A stretch of 19,240 nt of DNA from Faecalicatena fissicatena (GTDB lineage: Bacteria > Bacillota > Clostridia > Lachnospirales > Lachnospiraceae). The notes beneath the pieces were generated by a model that saw nothing but the letters and a program-made list of their open reading frames with translations, was not told where the DNA came from and searched no databases. The DNA is taken from contig LDAQ01000109.1 in the NCBI GenBank assembly GCA_001028025.1, positions 1 to 19,240 of the forward strand. The letters are read 5' to 3'. This document shows, piece by piece, positions 7,629-14,629 of the stretch; within the stretch, counting starts at the first letter, position 1, and every line of letters begins with the position of its first letter. The translations under genes and the position numbers were made by a program.

Positions 7629-8678
7629 CTACCGCCTGATATCATTCACGCTGTCATAGTTTAAGTCCGTAGACTGCCGGATGACAATCTGGGCTCGATA
7701 GTCAGGATTCAGGCCGGATGGATCGATTTCTTTTTTGAAAATCAGCGAATACAGACATTCTACAGCCTGCTTTCCCATGTCTTTAATGGGAAGTGAAATG
7801 GTCGTCAATGAAGGATGTGACATGGCTGCCATAGGCAGATCATCAAAACCAGTCACAGCCACGTCATCGGGTGTTTTTATTCTGTTCTGGTGGCAGTATT
7901 TGATACTTCCGAACGCAAAAATATCCGCCTCCGTTACGATTGCATCGGGTCTTTCTGACGATTGATACATGTTCTGAGTGCCGAAATACCCCGTTTCCAC
8001 ATTGTACGGCCCATGGAAAATAAAATCAGGCCGGATCTCCAGACGGTTCTCTTCCATTGCCCTGAGATATCCATTCTTCTTTGACCTGGACGTGACACTG
8101 TCCTCGGGCGCCCCTATATATCCGATTGACTTCCGCCCTATGGAAATAAGATAATTGGTGATTTTATAAATCCCTTCTTCGACATCGACTAAAAGATTGA
8201 TATCTGCCTTCTTGTCCGCTTTCCAGTTCAGGGCAACTATAGGCTGCTTCTTCCACTGGTGTCTTAGAAAGGAGATCACGTTGTCATCATCCGGAAAACA
8301 GACAATGATACCGTCCACATGCCGTATAAGTGATGAAAACGTAGAAAAACGTTCATTCGGTTCGTCATTCGTCTTCTTGATTGATGAAATCGTCTGTAAG
8401 ACAACGATGTACCCCACCTTGGCCGCCTGCGACTGGATGATACTGAATAGTTCAGCGAAAAACGGGTTTGTTACATTCGGACTGATGACCGCGATCATGC
8501 CTGTCCGGCCGGTGCGAAGCGATTGTGCCTGGGCGCTTGGTACATAATTTAATTCTTTAATTGCTTTCTCAATTCTGGTCTTTGTATCCGGTCTTACACT
8601 ATCGGGATTTTTCAAATATTTAGACACAACCGAGACAGAAAGTCCGGCGGTTTCAGCAACATCTTTTATAACAGCCAA
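7629..8678 (-). CDS. LacI family transcriptional regulator of the sugar operon
   Basis: The 349-residue product begins with the LacI helix-turn-helix (IKDVAETAGLSVSVVSKYLKN) and hinge helix (NYVPSAQAQSLRTG), followed by a periplasmic-binding-protein-like effector domain starting IAVISPNVTNPFF. GFDDLPMAAMSHPSLTTI and a conserved C-terminal region follow. It starts with TTG at 8678, supported by an AGGGGGG ribosome binding site 6 nt upstream. It is divergent from the sugar operon, and a perfect palindrome sits in the operon promoter, so it most likely represses that operon until an inducing sugar or sugar phosphate binds. The effector is not identifiable from sequence. Confidence 0.9.
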   Translation of the reverse strand: MAVIKDVAETAGLSVSVVSKYLKNPDSVRPDTKTRIEKAIKELNYVPSAQAQSLRTGRTGMIAVISPNVTNPFFAELFSIIQSQAAKVGYIVVLQTISSIKKTNDEPNERFSTFSSLIRHVDGIIVCFPDDDNVISFLRHQWKKQPIVALNWKADKKADINLLVDVEEGIYKITNYLISIGRKSIGYIGAPEDSVTSRSKKNGYLRAMEENRLEIRPDFIFHGPYNVETGYFGTQNMYQSSERPDAIVTEADIFAFGSIKYCHQNRIKTPDDVAVTGFDDLPMAAMSHPSLTTISLPIKDMGKQAVECLYSLIFKKEIDPSGLNPDYRAQIVIRQSTDLNYDSVNDIRR

Positions 8679-8722
8679 GAGAATCCCCCCTAATTATCGT
8701 TTTTTACCCTTTGGTGATTCAT

Positions 8723-8751
8723 ATGATACTTCACTAATTTGGAGAAGTCAA
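8723..8751 (-). promoter_or_regulatory. Sigma-A promoter of the LacI-family gene
   Basis: On the minus strand TTGACT (8746-8751) and TATCAT (8723-8728) are separated by exactly 17 bp, about 45 bp upstream of the TTG start. The operator palindrome at 8823-8840 lies some 70 bp further upstream, so any autoregulation would have to act at a distance. Confidence 0.65.
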
Positions 8752-8815
8752 TCAAAAACAAAAAACTGTATATTATCACTAAAAACGACACAGATTAATG
8801 TAGCACATTGCATAA

Positions 8816-8845
8816 TTGACAAACGTGTATCGATACACGTATAAT
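8816..8845 (+). promoter_or_regulatory. Consensus sigma-A promoter of the sugar operon
   Basis: TTGACA (8816-8821) and TATAAT (8840-8845) are both perfect consensus hexamers with an 18-bp spacer. Transcription would start near 8852, leaving a leader of about 60 nt to the ATG at 8913. Such a strong promoter implies that control relies on repression. Confidence 0.85.
8823..8840. promoter_or_regulatory. LacI-type operator inside the promoter spacer
   Basis: ACGTGTATCGATACACGT is an 18-bp perfect palindrome with the central CG typical of LacI/GalR-family operators. It fills the spacer between the -35 and -10 boxes and touches the first base of the -10 box, so bound repressor would block RNA polymerase. 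The binding protein is inferred to be the neighbouring LacI-family product. Confidence 0.8.
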
Positions 8846-8912
8846 GAATTTAATCCATTTGGAACACGATAACTAGTTACGGATATTTAAAAATCAAGGA
8901 GGAAAAGAGGAT

Positions 8913-9392
8913 ATGGAAAAAGAATTTTTAGCCCATGTTGTACCTCACACTCACTGGGACAGAGAATGGTATTTTACTTTTGAAGAATTCCGGTATCGTC
9001 TGGGAAAGATGATGTCCCGTCTTTTAGATCTGATGAATGACAACACGATTGAGTATTTTATCGCTGACGGACATACGCTGATGATCGATGATTATCTTGA
9101 AGTTTGTCCCGAGCGTGAAGAGGAAGTCCGTAAGCTTATCAGCGAAGGCAGACTTCTGCTTGGTCCCTGGTATACACAGCCAAACGTATATATGTCCGAT
9201 GCCGAAGCGCAGGTGCGCAACCTGCTCCGCGGAAAAGAAGAGATGTTAAAGTACGCAGACACCATGGAAATGGCTTCCATTAATTACATGCCCGACATGT
9301 TTGGATACCACGCTCAGCTGCCCCAGATGATGAAACAGTTTGGTATGACACATCTCATTGGTGCAAGGGGGATGCCGAACGGCTGTCCCGGT
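8913..9392 (+). pseudogene. GH38 alpha-mannosidase, N-terminal block only
   Basis: After a GGAGG ribosome binding site the frame starts MEKEFLAHVVPHTHWDREWY, the zinc-site motif of glycoside hydrolase family 38. YMPDMFGYHAQLPQMMKQFG, another GH38 signature, appears near residues 127-146. Homology is lost at about residue 158 and the frame stops at 9413. Full bacterial GH38 enzymes are roughly 850-900 residues. The missing middle and C-terminal parts are found as separate blocks at 10412-11115 (+), 11130-11465 (+), 9722-9933 (-) and 11611-11708 (-). As written, this gene would make a dead 166-residue fragment. The intact enzyme would release mannose from alpha-mannosides in the cytoplasm. Confidence 0.85.
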
Positions 9393-9720
9393 AGTTCCCT
9401 TGTATGCGCTTAATGTAATGCCAAGTTCAGCCTGTTTTTCCTGTCCCTCTTTAGAACCCAGATATTCCACAAGCTGCCATGCTTCATCCGGCATGGAGGT
9501 ATTCGCTGAAACGGCCCAGCTGATGCCGTTGTAGATTGACACACGTCTTCCGGTTTCTGCATCTTTTGGAAGTTCTACAACATCTGTGTTTTCCAGCATG
9601 TATTCGTTTTTCTTGAAATCGCCGATCATCCAGGAACCAAACGGAACCATGGCTGCTTTTCCGGACTGGAACAGGCCGACTTCACCTACTTCAGCCATGA
9701 TTTCCTGTGACTTTTTCAAC
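9393..9720 (-). pseudogene. Solute-binding protein fragment (C-terminal half), inverted
   Basis: Read on the minus strand from about 9720, the frame gives VGEVGLFQSGKAAM, VPFGSWMIGDF, GISWAVSAN, PDEAWQLVEYLGSKEG and QAELGITLSAYKG. These are typical of the C-terminal lobe of ABC sugar-binding lipoproteins of the MalE/UgpB class. Both ends are abrupt, with no start or stop of its own. The protein would be expected in plus orientation just before the permease genes, so the block is inverted and displaced relative to its partners. No frameshift occurs within it, which argues against long-term decay. Confidence 0.75.
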
Positions 9721-9721
9721 A

Positions 9722-9933
9722 GAATAACCGCCGTTATTGTCATTCAGCTGAATCGCGGCATCCGTTTTTGCGGTGAGAGGATTGTACACTCTCAGAATCA
9801 TTCCTTTCTGATCCTCGGCCGGTTTTAATGCTGAGAATAATACCGTTCCTTCTATATTAATAAAGGAATGTTCTAACCCCAGATTCTGCTTTGGCGCCTT
9901 ATAATCCGCCAGAGATTCTTCCTCGAAAACCAG
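9722..9933 (-). pseudogene. GH38 alpha-mannosidase C-terminal domain fragment, inverted
   Basis: The minus-strand frame reads LVFEEESLADYKAPKQNLG, FINIEGTVLFSALKPAEDQ and GMILRVYNPLTAKTDAAIQL, the beta-sandwich C-terminal domain of GH38 enzymes. It should follow the block at 10412-11115 in the same direction, but here it lies inverted and upstream. The nine bases at 9925-9933 (GAAAACCAG) serve both this block, as L-V-F on the minus strand, and the lyxose isomerase block, as E-N-Q on the plus strand, marking the joint. Confidence 0.75.
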
Positions 9934-10256
9934 GTGACTCCGTATCATTTCCACAGGCAGAAAATGGAGGATATCATTAACAGAGGCGGGGGCAACCTCA
10001 TTGTAAAAGTCTACAATGCCACCAAGGACGAAACACTGGATGAAACCTCAGAGGTCACTGTCTATAAAGACGGTTTCACAGACACCGTTCCGGCGGGCAG
10101 CACGATCCGCCTTCAGCCAGGGGAAAGCATTACCATTCAGCCGGGGCTGTATCACAGCTTCTGGGGAGAAGAAGGACATGGAACCGTATTAGTCGGAGAA
10201 GTCTCCAAGGTGAATGATGACAGGACGGACAATCGTTTTCTCGAAGAAACGGGCTT
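9925..10256 (+). pseudogene. D-lyxose isomerase fragment (C-terminal part)
   Basis: The plus-strand frame reads ENQVTPYHFHRQKMED and IINRGGGNL, then PGESITIQPGLYHSFWGEEG and VGEVSKVNDDRTDNRFLEE, the cupin core and metal-binding region of D-lyxose isomerases, which interconvert D-lyxose/D-xylulose and D-mannose/D-fructose. It continues directly from the block ending ...KLLISQE at 11878, so the two are pieces of one gene in swapped order. The last 50-60 residues are missing. The open frame carries on to 10575, but the sequence after about 10256 is unrelated to the isomerase. Confidence 0.8.
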
Positions 10257-10257
10257 C

Positions 10258-10345
10258 AAGCAGCGTCCAGTATTCGTTGAAGCCCATGACCTGAATCTCT
10301 GTATCAATTCCGGTTTCCTCTTTAAAATCTGCCAGGATCTGTTTT
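10258..10345 (-). pseudogene. Solute-binding protein fragment (N-terminal region), inverted
   Basis: The minus-strand frame reads KQILADFKEETGID and TEIQVMGFNEYWTLLEA, matching the start of the mature region of ABC sugar-binding proteins (FEKETGI followed by a W-T-x-L motif). It is only about 30 residues long, with a stop codon just before it and unrelated sequence after. It is probably another piece of the same protein as the fragment at 9393-9720. Confidence 0.6.
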
Positions 10346-10348
10346 TAC

Positions 10349-10387
10349 TTATGATTGGCGTGAGCAGTTTTCTCATGCCAATCATAA
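10349..10387. repeat. 16-bp inverted repeat hairpin at a block joint
   Basis: Arms 10349-10364 and 10372-10387 pair with one G-T wobble around a 7-nt loop (CAGTTTT). It lies between the solute-binding protein fragment and the next GH38 block, in about 65 bp I cannot assign to any gene. It may be a natural hairpin carried along or a fold-back created at the joint. Confidence 0.6.
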
Positions 10388-10411
10388 AACTTTTAAAGGC
10401 TTCTATACAGC

Positions 10412-11115
10412 GTAATGTTCGAAAGAAGCGGCTTTATGCATATCCCGCCCGTCGGGGATGCCATGTTTGTCAGCTCAGGCAGGGACCTGGATCTGGAAAT
10501 TGTCGAAAACAATGCCTGCCAGGGGATCATCCGAATCAGGCAGGTATTCCGTATACCAAAAAGCATTGCACCTGACGAACAGTCCAGAAGCACAGAGCTT
10601 GCTGAGACAAAGATTGTTACCGATGTGATCCTTGGGAAAGACAGCCGCAGTGTAGAGTTTGAAACAGTCATCTATAATCAGGCAAAGGACCACCGCCTGC
10701 GCGTGGCATTTCCAACGGATATCGACAGTGATGAGACTTATTCCGGTCTGCCATTTGATGTAATCACCCGCCCGGTTCAGCCGGAAAATGTGAATGATAT
10801 TGAACCAGGCTCCAATGAAGCTTATGTGGGCTACCATCCCATGTTTGATTTCTGCGGCATTACAGACCAGACTACAGGGGCTGCCATTGCGGGAGACGGC
10901 ATTACAGAATTTGAAGTACTGCCGATGCGCCGCACCGTATCCATCACTTTAATAAGAGCCGTAGATCACTTACATGTGGGTGCCATGAGATATGGGGATA
11001 AATTCAAAATGAACGCGGCCCAGATGATTGGAGAACACTCCTACCGCTATGCTTTTCTTCCCCATGACGGAGGCTATGAAGCCGTACTGGATAAAGTACA
11101 GGAATTCCGCCATCC
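10412..11115 (+). pseudogene. GH38 alpha-mannosidase, middle/C-terminal block
   Basis: The frame reads HIPPVGDAMFVSSGRDLDLE, TKIVTDVILGKDSRSVEFET, VAFPTDIDSDETYSGLPFDV and HSYRYAFLPHDGGYEAVLDK. This is the beta-rich region after the catalytic domain in GH38 enzymes, including the usual F-P and Y-A-F-L-P motifs. It begins without a proper start and ends near EFRHPL. In an intact gene it would follow about 250 residues that are absent from this window, and precede the inverted block at 9722-9933. Confidence 0.78.
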
Positions 11116-11129
11116 GTTATGCACGGTAC

Positions 11130-11465
11130 AAAGAGATTGGAAGGCACAGACGGCACAAAGGTCATGGTATGCTGCATGCCAAACAGTTACAACAATGGTA
11201 TGGCATTATCTGACAGAGAGGAAGCCATCGGGATTCCTGCACTGGGTGACCAGGTGATCCTGCCTTCACTGCAGACTCAGCTCAATGTAATCTTTGAAGA
11301 TAACGACGAGCGCAAAAGAGCCATCGCACCGCAGCTGCTGATTCTCAACGGTGTTGACCATATGTGGGCAAACCCCAGAATGAAAGAAACACTGGCTAAG
11401 ATCTCCGAGCTTTATCCGGACGTTACTGCAGTACAGAGTACTTTTGCAAAATACATTCAAAGCGT
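11130..11465 (+). pseudogene. GH38 alpha-mannosidase, catalytic-domain block
   Basis: The frame reads EGTDGTKVMVCCMPNSYNNG, GDQVILPSLQTQLNV and QLLILNGVDHMWANP. The N-G-V-D-H motif is the conserved zinc-site segment late in the GH38 catalytic domain. In an intact enzyme this part would come soon after the block ending at 9392, with about 20 residues missing between. Here it lies downstream of the C-terminal block, so the order is reversed. The plus-strand frame continues to 11577, but the residues after about 11465 are unrelated. Confidence 0.72.
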
Positions 11466-11476
11466 TGAGGATACAG

Positions 11477-11592
11477 TCTTTTTTTGCCCATTCCTCCTTA
11501 TCCCAGAATGCAAATGGAGGCAGCTTGAAATTCATTTTGTTGATAAATTCAATTTCGTTTTCTATAATGTTATTTAATTCTGATCGTTTCAT
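11477..11592 (-). pseudogene. D-lyxose isomerase N-terminal fragment, inverted
   Basis: From ATG 11592 on the minus strand the frame reads MKRSELNNIIEN, MNFKLPPFAFWDKEEWAKKD, the usual N-terminus of D-lyxose isomerases. The next expected segment (YKEIKDNMLGWDITDFG) is found on the opposite strand at 11714-11878. The start is preceded by an ACAGGGAC ribosome binding site and, 18 nt upstream, by the stop codon of the GH38 gene end, which preserves the original GH38-isomerase gene boundary in inverted form. Confidence 0.78.
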
Positions 11593-11610
11593 CTTGTCCC
11601 TGTCTTCTTT

Positions 11611-11708
11611 CTATTTATATATTCTAAAACTTACTATTTCTTTTGGTTCAAAACTCATTGAGAATCTCCCCTGTTCTGTTTCAATCTCTTCGATCCTGGT
11701 TTCATCCA
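11611..11708 (-). pseudogene. GH38 alpha-mannosidase extreme C-terminus, inverted
   Basis: The minus-strand frame reads LDETRIEEIETEQGRFSMSF and EPKEIVSFRIYK and then a TAG stop at 11611-11613. This matches the closing strands of GH38 enzymes, where a short E-G-x-F segment is followed by P-x-E-I-x-T/S-F-R. It should follow the block at 9722-9933 and precede the isomerase, and it does precede the isomerase start in this inverted stretch. A 5-bp inverted repeat, CCTGG/CCAGG (11695-11710), sits at its broken end. Confidence 0.65.
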
Positions 11709-11713
11709 GGTTG

Positions 11714-11878
11714 CGTTATAAAGAAATCAAAGATAATATGCTGGGCTGGGATATCACAGACTTTGGACATGGAGATTATGAAAAAATAGGCCTGCTGATG
11801 TTTACAATCCGCAATGGTTCTCTGGAAAGCGACGAGTACTCCAAGCCATATGCAGAAAAGCTTTTGATCTCCCAAGAA
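11714..11878 (+). pseudogene. D-lyxose isomerase central fragment
   Basis: The plus-strand frame reads YKEIKDNMLGWDITDFGHGD, YEKIGLLMFTIRNG and KPYAEKLLISQE, the central part of D-lyxose isomerase. It joins logically to the N-terminal fragment (11477-11592, minus) on one side and to the cupin fragment (9925-10256) on the other. Put together, the three pieces cover most of an isomerase of about 225 residues. After 11878 the frame continues for 13 residues I cannot assign (ending LVQKSLVTG, stop at 11920), possibly the tail of the gene that originally preceded the permease. Confidence 0.8.
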
Positions 11879-11923
11879 TTCGAATCAGGACTGGTTCAGA
11901 AAAGCCTGGTCACAGGGTAAAGC

Positions 11924-12826
11924 ATGACAAAATCTAAAAAACTGGGCCTGAATGCGCGCAGGCGAAGAGGCGAGTTCCTTTGGGGATGGGCCTTCCTTTT
12001 ACCGACAATCGTCGGCGTTTTTATATTAAATATATTTCCGATCCTCAGTACCATAAAACAGAGCCTGTATAAAACAGGGGATTTCGGCAGAAGCAACATC
12101 TTTGTCGGACTGGACAATTTTGAAAGATTAATACACGATCCGGATGTATGGCAGGCACTGATTAACACGATAAAATACGGAGTTGTAGAAGTTCCGATTT
12201 CCATAGCCCTCGGCCTGGTGCTTGCAGTACTTCTGAACAAGAAAATAAAGGGCAGAACCATATACAGAACGATTCTTTTCCTTCCAATGGTTGCCGCACC
12301 GGCTGCAATCGCGATGATATGGAAATGGCTGTATAATTCTCAGTTCGGACTGATCAACCACATATTCGGAACAAATGTAAAATGGGTCTCGGATCCCAAT
12401 ATAGCCATATATTCACTGGCCATTGTGGGAATCTGGTCCGTCATTGGATACAATATGGTACTGTTTCTGGCAGGGCTGCAGGAAATCCCCAAAGATTATT
12501 ACGAAGCCGCCGAGATTGACGGTGCCTCGGGTATCCGGCAGTTTTTCAGCATCACGGTACCGCTGATATCTCCTTCCACCTTTTTTGTTGCAGTTACCAG
12601 AGTCATCGCCGCACTGCAGGTATTTGACATTATATATATGGTAATAGACCGAAGTAATCCGGCCTTCACCAAAACACGGTCACTGTCCTATTTGTTCTAC
12701 GAGTACACGTTCATGGACAAAAATGTAGGCTACGGTTCTGCGGTGGTTGTTCTGCTTTTGCTGTTGATACTTGTAGTAACGGTGATCCAGATGATTGCAC
12801 AGAAGAAATGGGTACAGTATAACTAG
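11924..12826 (+). CDS. ABC sugar transporter permease, MalF/UgpA type
   Basis: Integral membrane subunit of a carbohydrate uptake ABC transporter, 300 residues. The N-terminus has a cytoplasmic stretch rich in Lys and Arg, then about six membrane segments, starting LWGWAFLLPTIVGVFILNIF. The EAA loop that contacts the ATPase is present as EAAEIDGASGIRQFFSITVP, near residues 195-215. The second permease follows 10 bp downstream. The ribosome binding site is weak (CAGGG upstream of ATG 11924), and the region before it is the scrambled stretch, so the true upstream context is uncertain. No ATPase gene is present; such systems commonly borrow a shared MsmK-like ATPase. Confidence 0.92.
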   Translation: MTKSKKLGLNARRRRGEFLWGWAFLLPTIVGVFILNIFPILSTIKQSLYKTGDFGRSNIFVGLDNFERLIHDPDVWQALINTIKYGVVEVPISIALGLVLAVLLNKKIKGRTIYRTILFLPMVAAPAAIAMIWKWLYNSQFGLINHIFGTNVKWVSDPNIAIYSLAIVGIWSVIGYNMVLFLAGLQEIPKDYYEAAEIDGASGIRQFFSITVPLISPSTFFVAVTRVIAALQVFDIIYMVIDRSNPAFTKTRSLSYLFYEYTFMDKNVGYGSAVVVLLLLLILVVTVIQMIAQKKWVQYN

Positions 12827-12836
12827 GAGGAAAAGG

Positions 12837-13673
12837 ATGAAAACAAAGAAAATATTCAAGAAAAATAAACTGCTTATTCATATCATCCTGATTATCGTTT
12901 CTGTTTCAATGCTTATCCCATTTTTATGGATGATATTAACAGCTTTTAAAACCAATGCCGAAGCAACACAAGTGGCCCCATTTATTATTTTCCCGAAAGA
13001 GTGGAAGCTGGATTCCTTTATCAGAGTTACAAATACCGTGGATTTCCTGAAGTTATACGCAAATACAATCCTCTTTATTCTTTTAAGAATCGTATGTGCA
13101 GTTGTGACGTCTACTATGGCCGGCTATGCCCTGGCACGCTTAAACTTTTTAGGAAAGAAATTTGCATTCATGGTTGTTCTGCTGCAGATGATGGTTCCCG
13201 GACAGGTATTTGTGATCCCTCAGTATCAGATGGTTTCAGATCTGGGTATGACCAACACCATATTCGCCCTGGTATTTCCGGGACTTGTTTCAACTTTTGG
13301 AACCTTTTTCTTACGGCAGGCATTTATGTCGCTTCCGAATGACCTTGAGGAGGCCGCCAGGCTGGACGGGTGCAATATAGGGCAGATTTTCTTATACGTC
13401 TTTATGCCTCTGACAAAATCAGCTGTTACTGCGCTGAGCATATTCACCGCAGTATTCGCTTATAAAGATCTGATGTGGCCAATGATTGTAAACACAAGAA
13501 AAAGCTCTCAGGTGCTCTCCTCTGCTCTCGCACAGCTTCAGGGGCAGTATGCCTCAAATTATCCGGATTTGATGGCTGCATCTTTGATTGCCAGCGTCCC
13601 TATGATTGTTCTGTATCTGATTTTCCAGAGACAGTTCATCGAAGGTATCGCTACATCGGGCGGAAAACTATAA
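12837..13673 (+). CDS. ABC sugar transporter permease, MalG/UgpE type
   Basis: Second membrane subunit of the same transporter, 278 residues with about six membrane segments. MLIPFLWMILTAFKT near the N-terminus is typical of the MalG class, and the EAA loop reads EEAARLDGCNIGQIFLYVFM in the C-terminal half. ATG 12837 is chosen because AGGAGG at 12825-12830, overlapping the stop of the first permease, lies just upstream; a longer frame from 12795 overlaps that gene without a ribosome binding site. It would form a heterodimer with the preceding permease. Confidence 0.92.
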   Translation: MKTKKIFKKNKLLIHIILIIVSVSMLIPFLWMILTAFKTNAEATQVAPFIIFPKEWKLDSFIRVTNTVDFLKLYANTILFILLRIVCAVVTSTMAGYALARLNFLGKKFAFMVVLLQMMVPGQVFVIPQYQMVSDLGMTNTIFALVFPGLVSTFGTFFLRQAFMSLPNDLEEAARLDGCNIGQIFLYVFMPLTKSAVTALSIFTAVFAYKDLMWPMIVNTRKSSQVLSSALAQLQGQYASNYPDLMAASLIASVPMIVLYLIFQRQFIEGIATSGGKL

Positions 13674-13699
13674 TAGAAAGAAAATTTGGAGGTATTATT

Positions 13700-14620
13700 A
13701 TGCTTGTAAACCTGAAAGAAATACTGCGGATTGCGGAGGCAAGAAAAATAGCGGTAGGATCTTTTAACACACCGAATCTGGAGAGCGTGCAGGCAGTCAT
13801 CGGGGCTGCGGAGGAACTGGACGTCCCTGTTATCATAATGCATGCGGAAGTGCATGAGGAGATCAGCCCTCTCAGAGTCATTGGAAAAGTCATGGTACAG
13901 TGCGCCGAGGACGCAAAGGTTCCGGTCTGCGTACACTTGGATCATGGAGAGCACCTGGACTACCTGAACCGGGTGCTGGACATTGGTTTTACGTCAGTCA
14001 TGTACGACGGTTCTGCACTTCCTTACGAGGAAAATGTAGCCAATACCTGTATTGCCGTCAGTCTGGCCCGCAAGAAAGGGGCCTCCGTGGAAGCGGAAAT
14101 CGGGACTCTCGGCAAACGGGAGTTGGGCTATCATGAGGAGCCCTCCGGTGAGGAACCCAAACAGGTATATACCAACCCGCGGGATGCCGAACGCTTTGTA
14201 AAAGATACCGGAATCGATGCGCTGGCCTGTTCCTTTGGAACCGCACACGGACTGTACCTCAGCAAACCCAAACTGGACATGCATGTCCTGGATGAAATTA
14301 AAAAGAGAGTTGATGTCCCGCTCGTCATGCACGGCGGCAGCGGCGTCAGTGAGGAGGACTACCGCACAGTCATTGAAAAAGGTGTCCGCAAAATCAATTA
14401 TTATACATATATGGCAAAGGCCGGCGGCGAAAAGATCGAGAGTCATTTCCACATGAATCAGATGCCCATTGAAAAAGACGGCAGAGAGTTTATCATGTAC
14501 TATGCAATCGCGGAAAAGAGCAAAGAAAAACCGGTATACTATCACGATATTGTACGCTGGGGCATACAGGCAATGAAGGAAAATGTTTTAAAAGCACTGA
14601 CAGTATTTTCAGGAAAGTAG
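13700..14620 (+). CDS. Class II ketose-bisphosphate (fructose-bisphosphate type) aldolase
   Basis: Zinc-dependent aldolase of 306 residues that would split a phosphorylated ketose to dihydroxyacetone phosphate and an aldehyde. The active site is complete: HLDHG at residues 79-83 with the catalytic Asp and a zinc His, VEAEIG at 130-135, GTAHG at 180-184 and VMHGGSG at 209-215, the last two supplying zinc ligands and phosphate contacts. The sequence resembles the GatY/KbaY/FbaA superfamily, which cannot be resolved to substrate by eye. ATG 13700 has GGAGG 8 nt upstream; a much longer in-frame extension to 13475 overlaps the permease and is rejected. It lies in the sugar operon just before the kinase. 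Confidence 0.9.
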   Translation: MLVNLKEILRIAEARKIAVGSFNTPNLESVQAVIGAAEELDVPVIIMHAEVHEEISPLRVIGKVMVQCAEDAKVPVCVHLDHGEHLDYLNRVLDIGFTSVMYDGSALPYEENVANTCIAVSLARKKGASVEAEIGTLGKRELGYHEEPSGEEPKQVYTNPRDAERFVKDTGIDALACSFGTAHGLYLSKPKLDMHVLDEIKKRVDVPLVMHGGSGVSEEDYRTVIEKGVRKINYYTYMAKAGGEKIESHFHMNQMPIEKDGREFIMYYAIAEKSKEKPVYYHDIVRWGIQAMKENVLKALTVFSGK

Positions 14621-14629
14621 GTGGCAGAT

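Noticed and set aside
9934..10575. 213-residue protein read as one gene
   Set aside because: Only the part up to about 10256 is lyxose isomerase; the rest is antisense solute-binding protein fragment, hairpin and an out-of-frame GH38 stretch.
11119..11577. 152-residue protein read as one gene
   Set aside because: It is a GH38 fragment followed, after about 11465, by antisense lyxose isomerase sequence.
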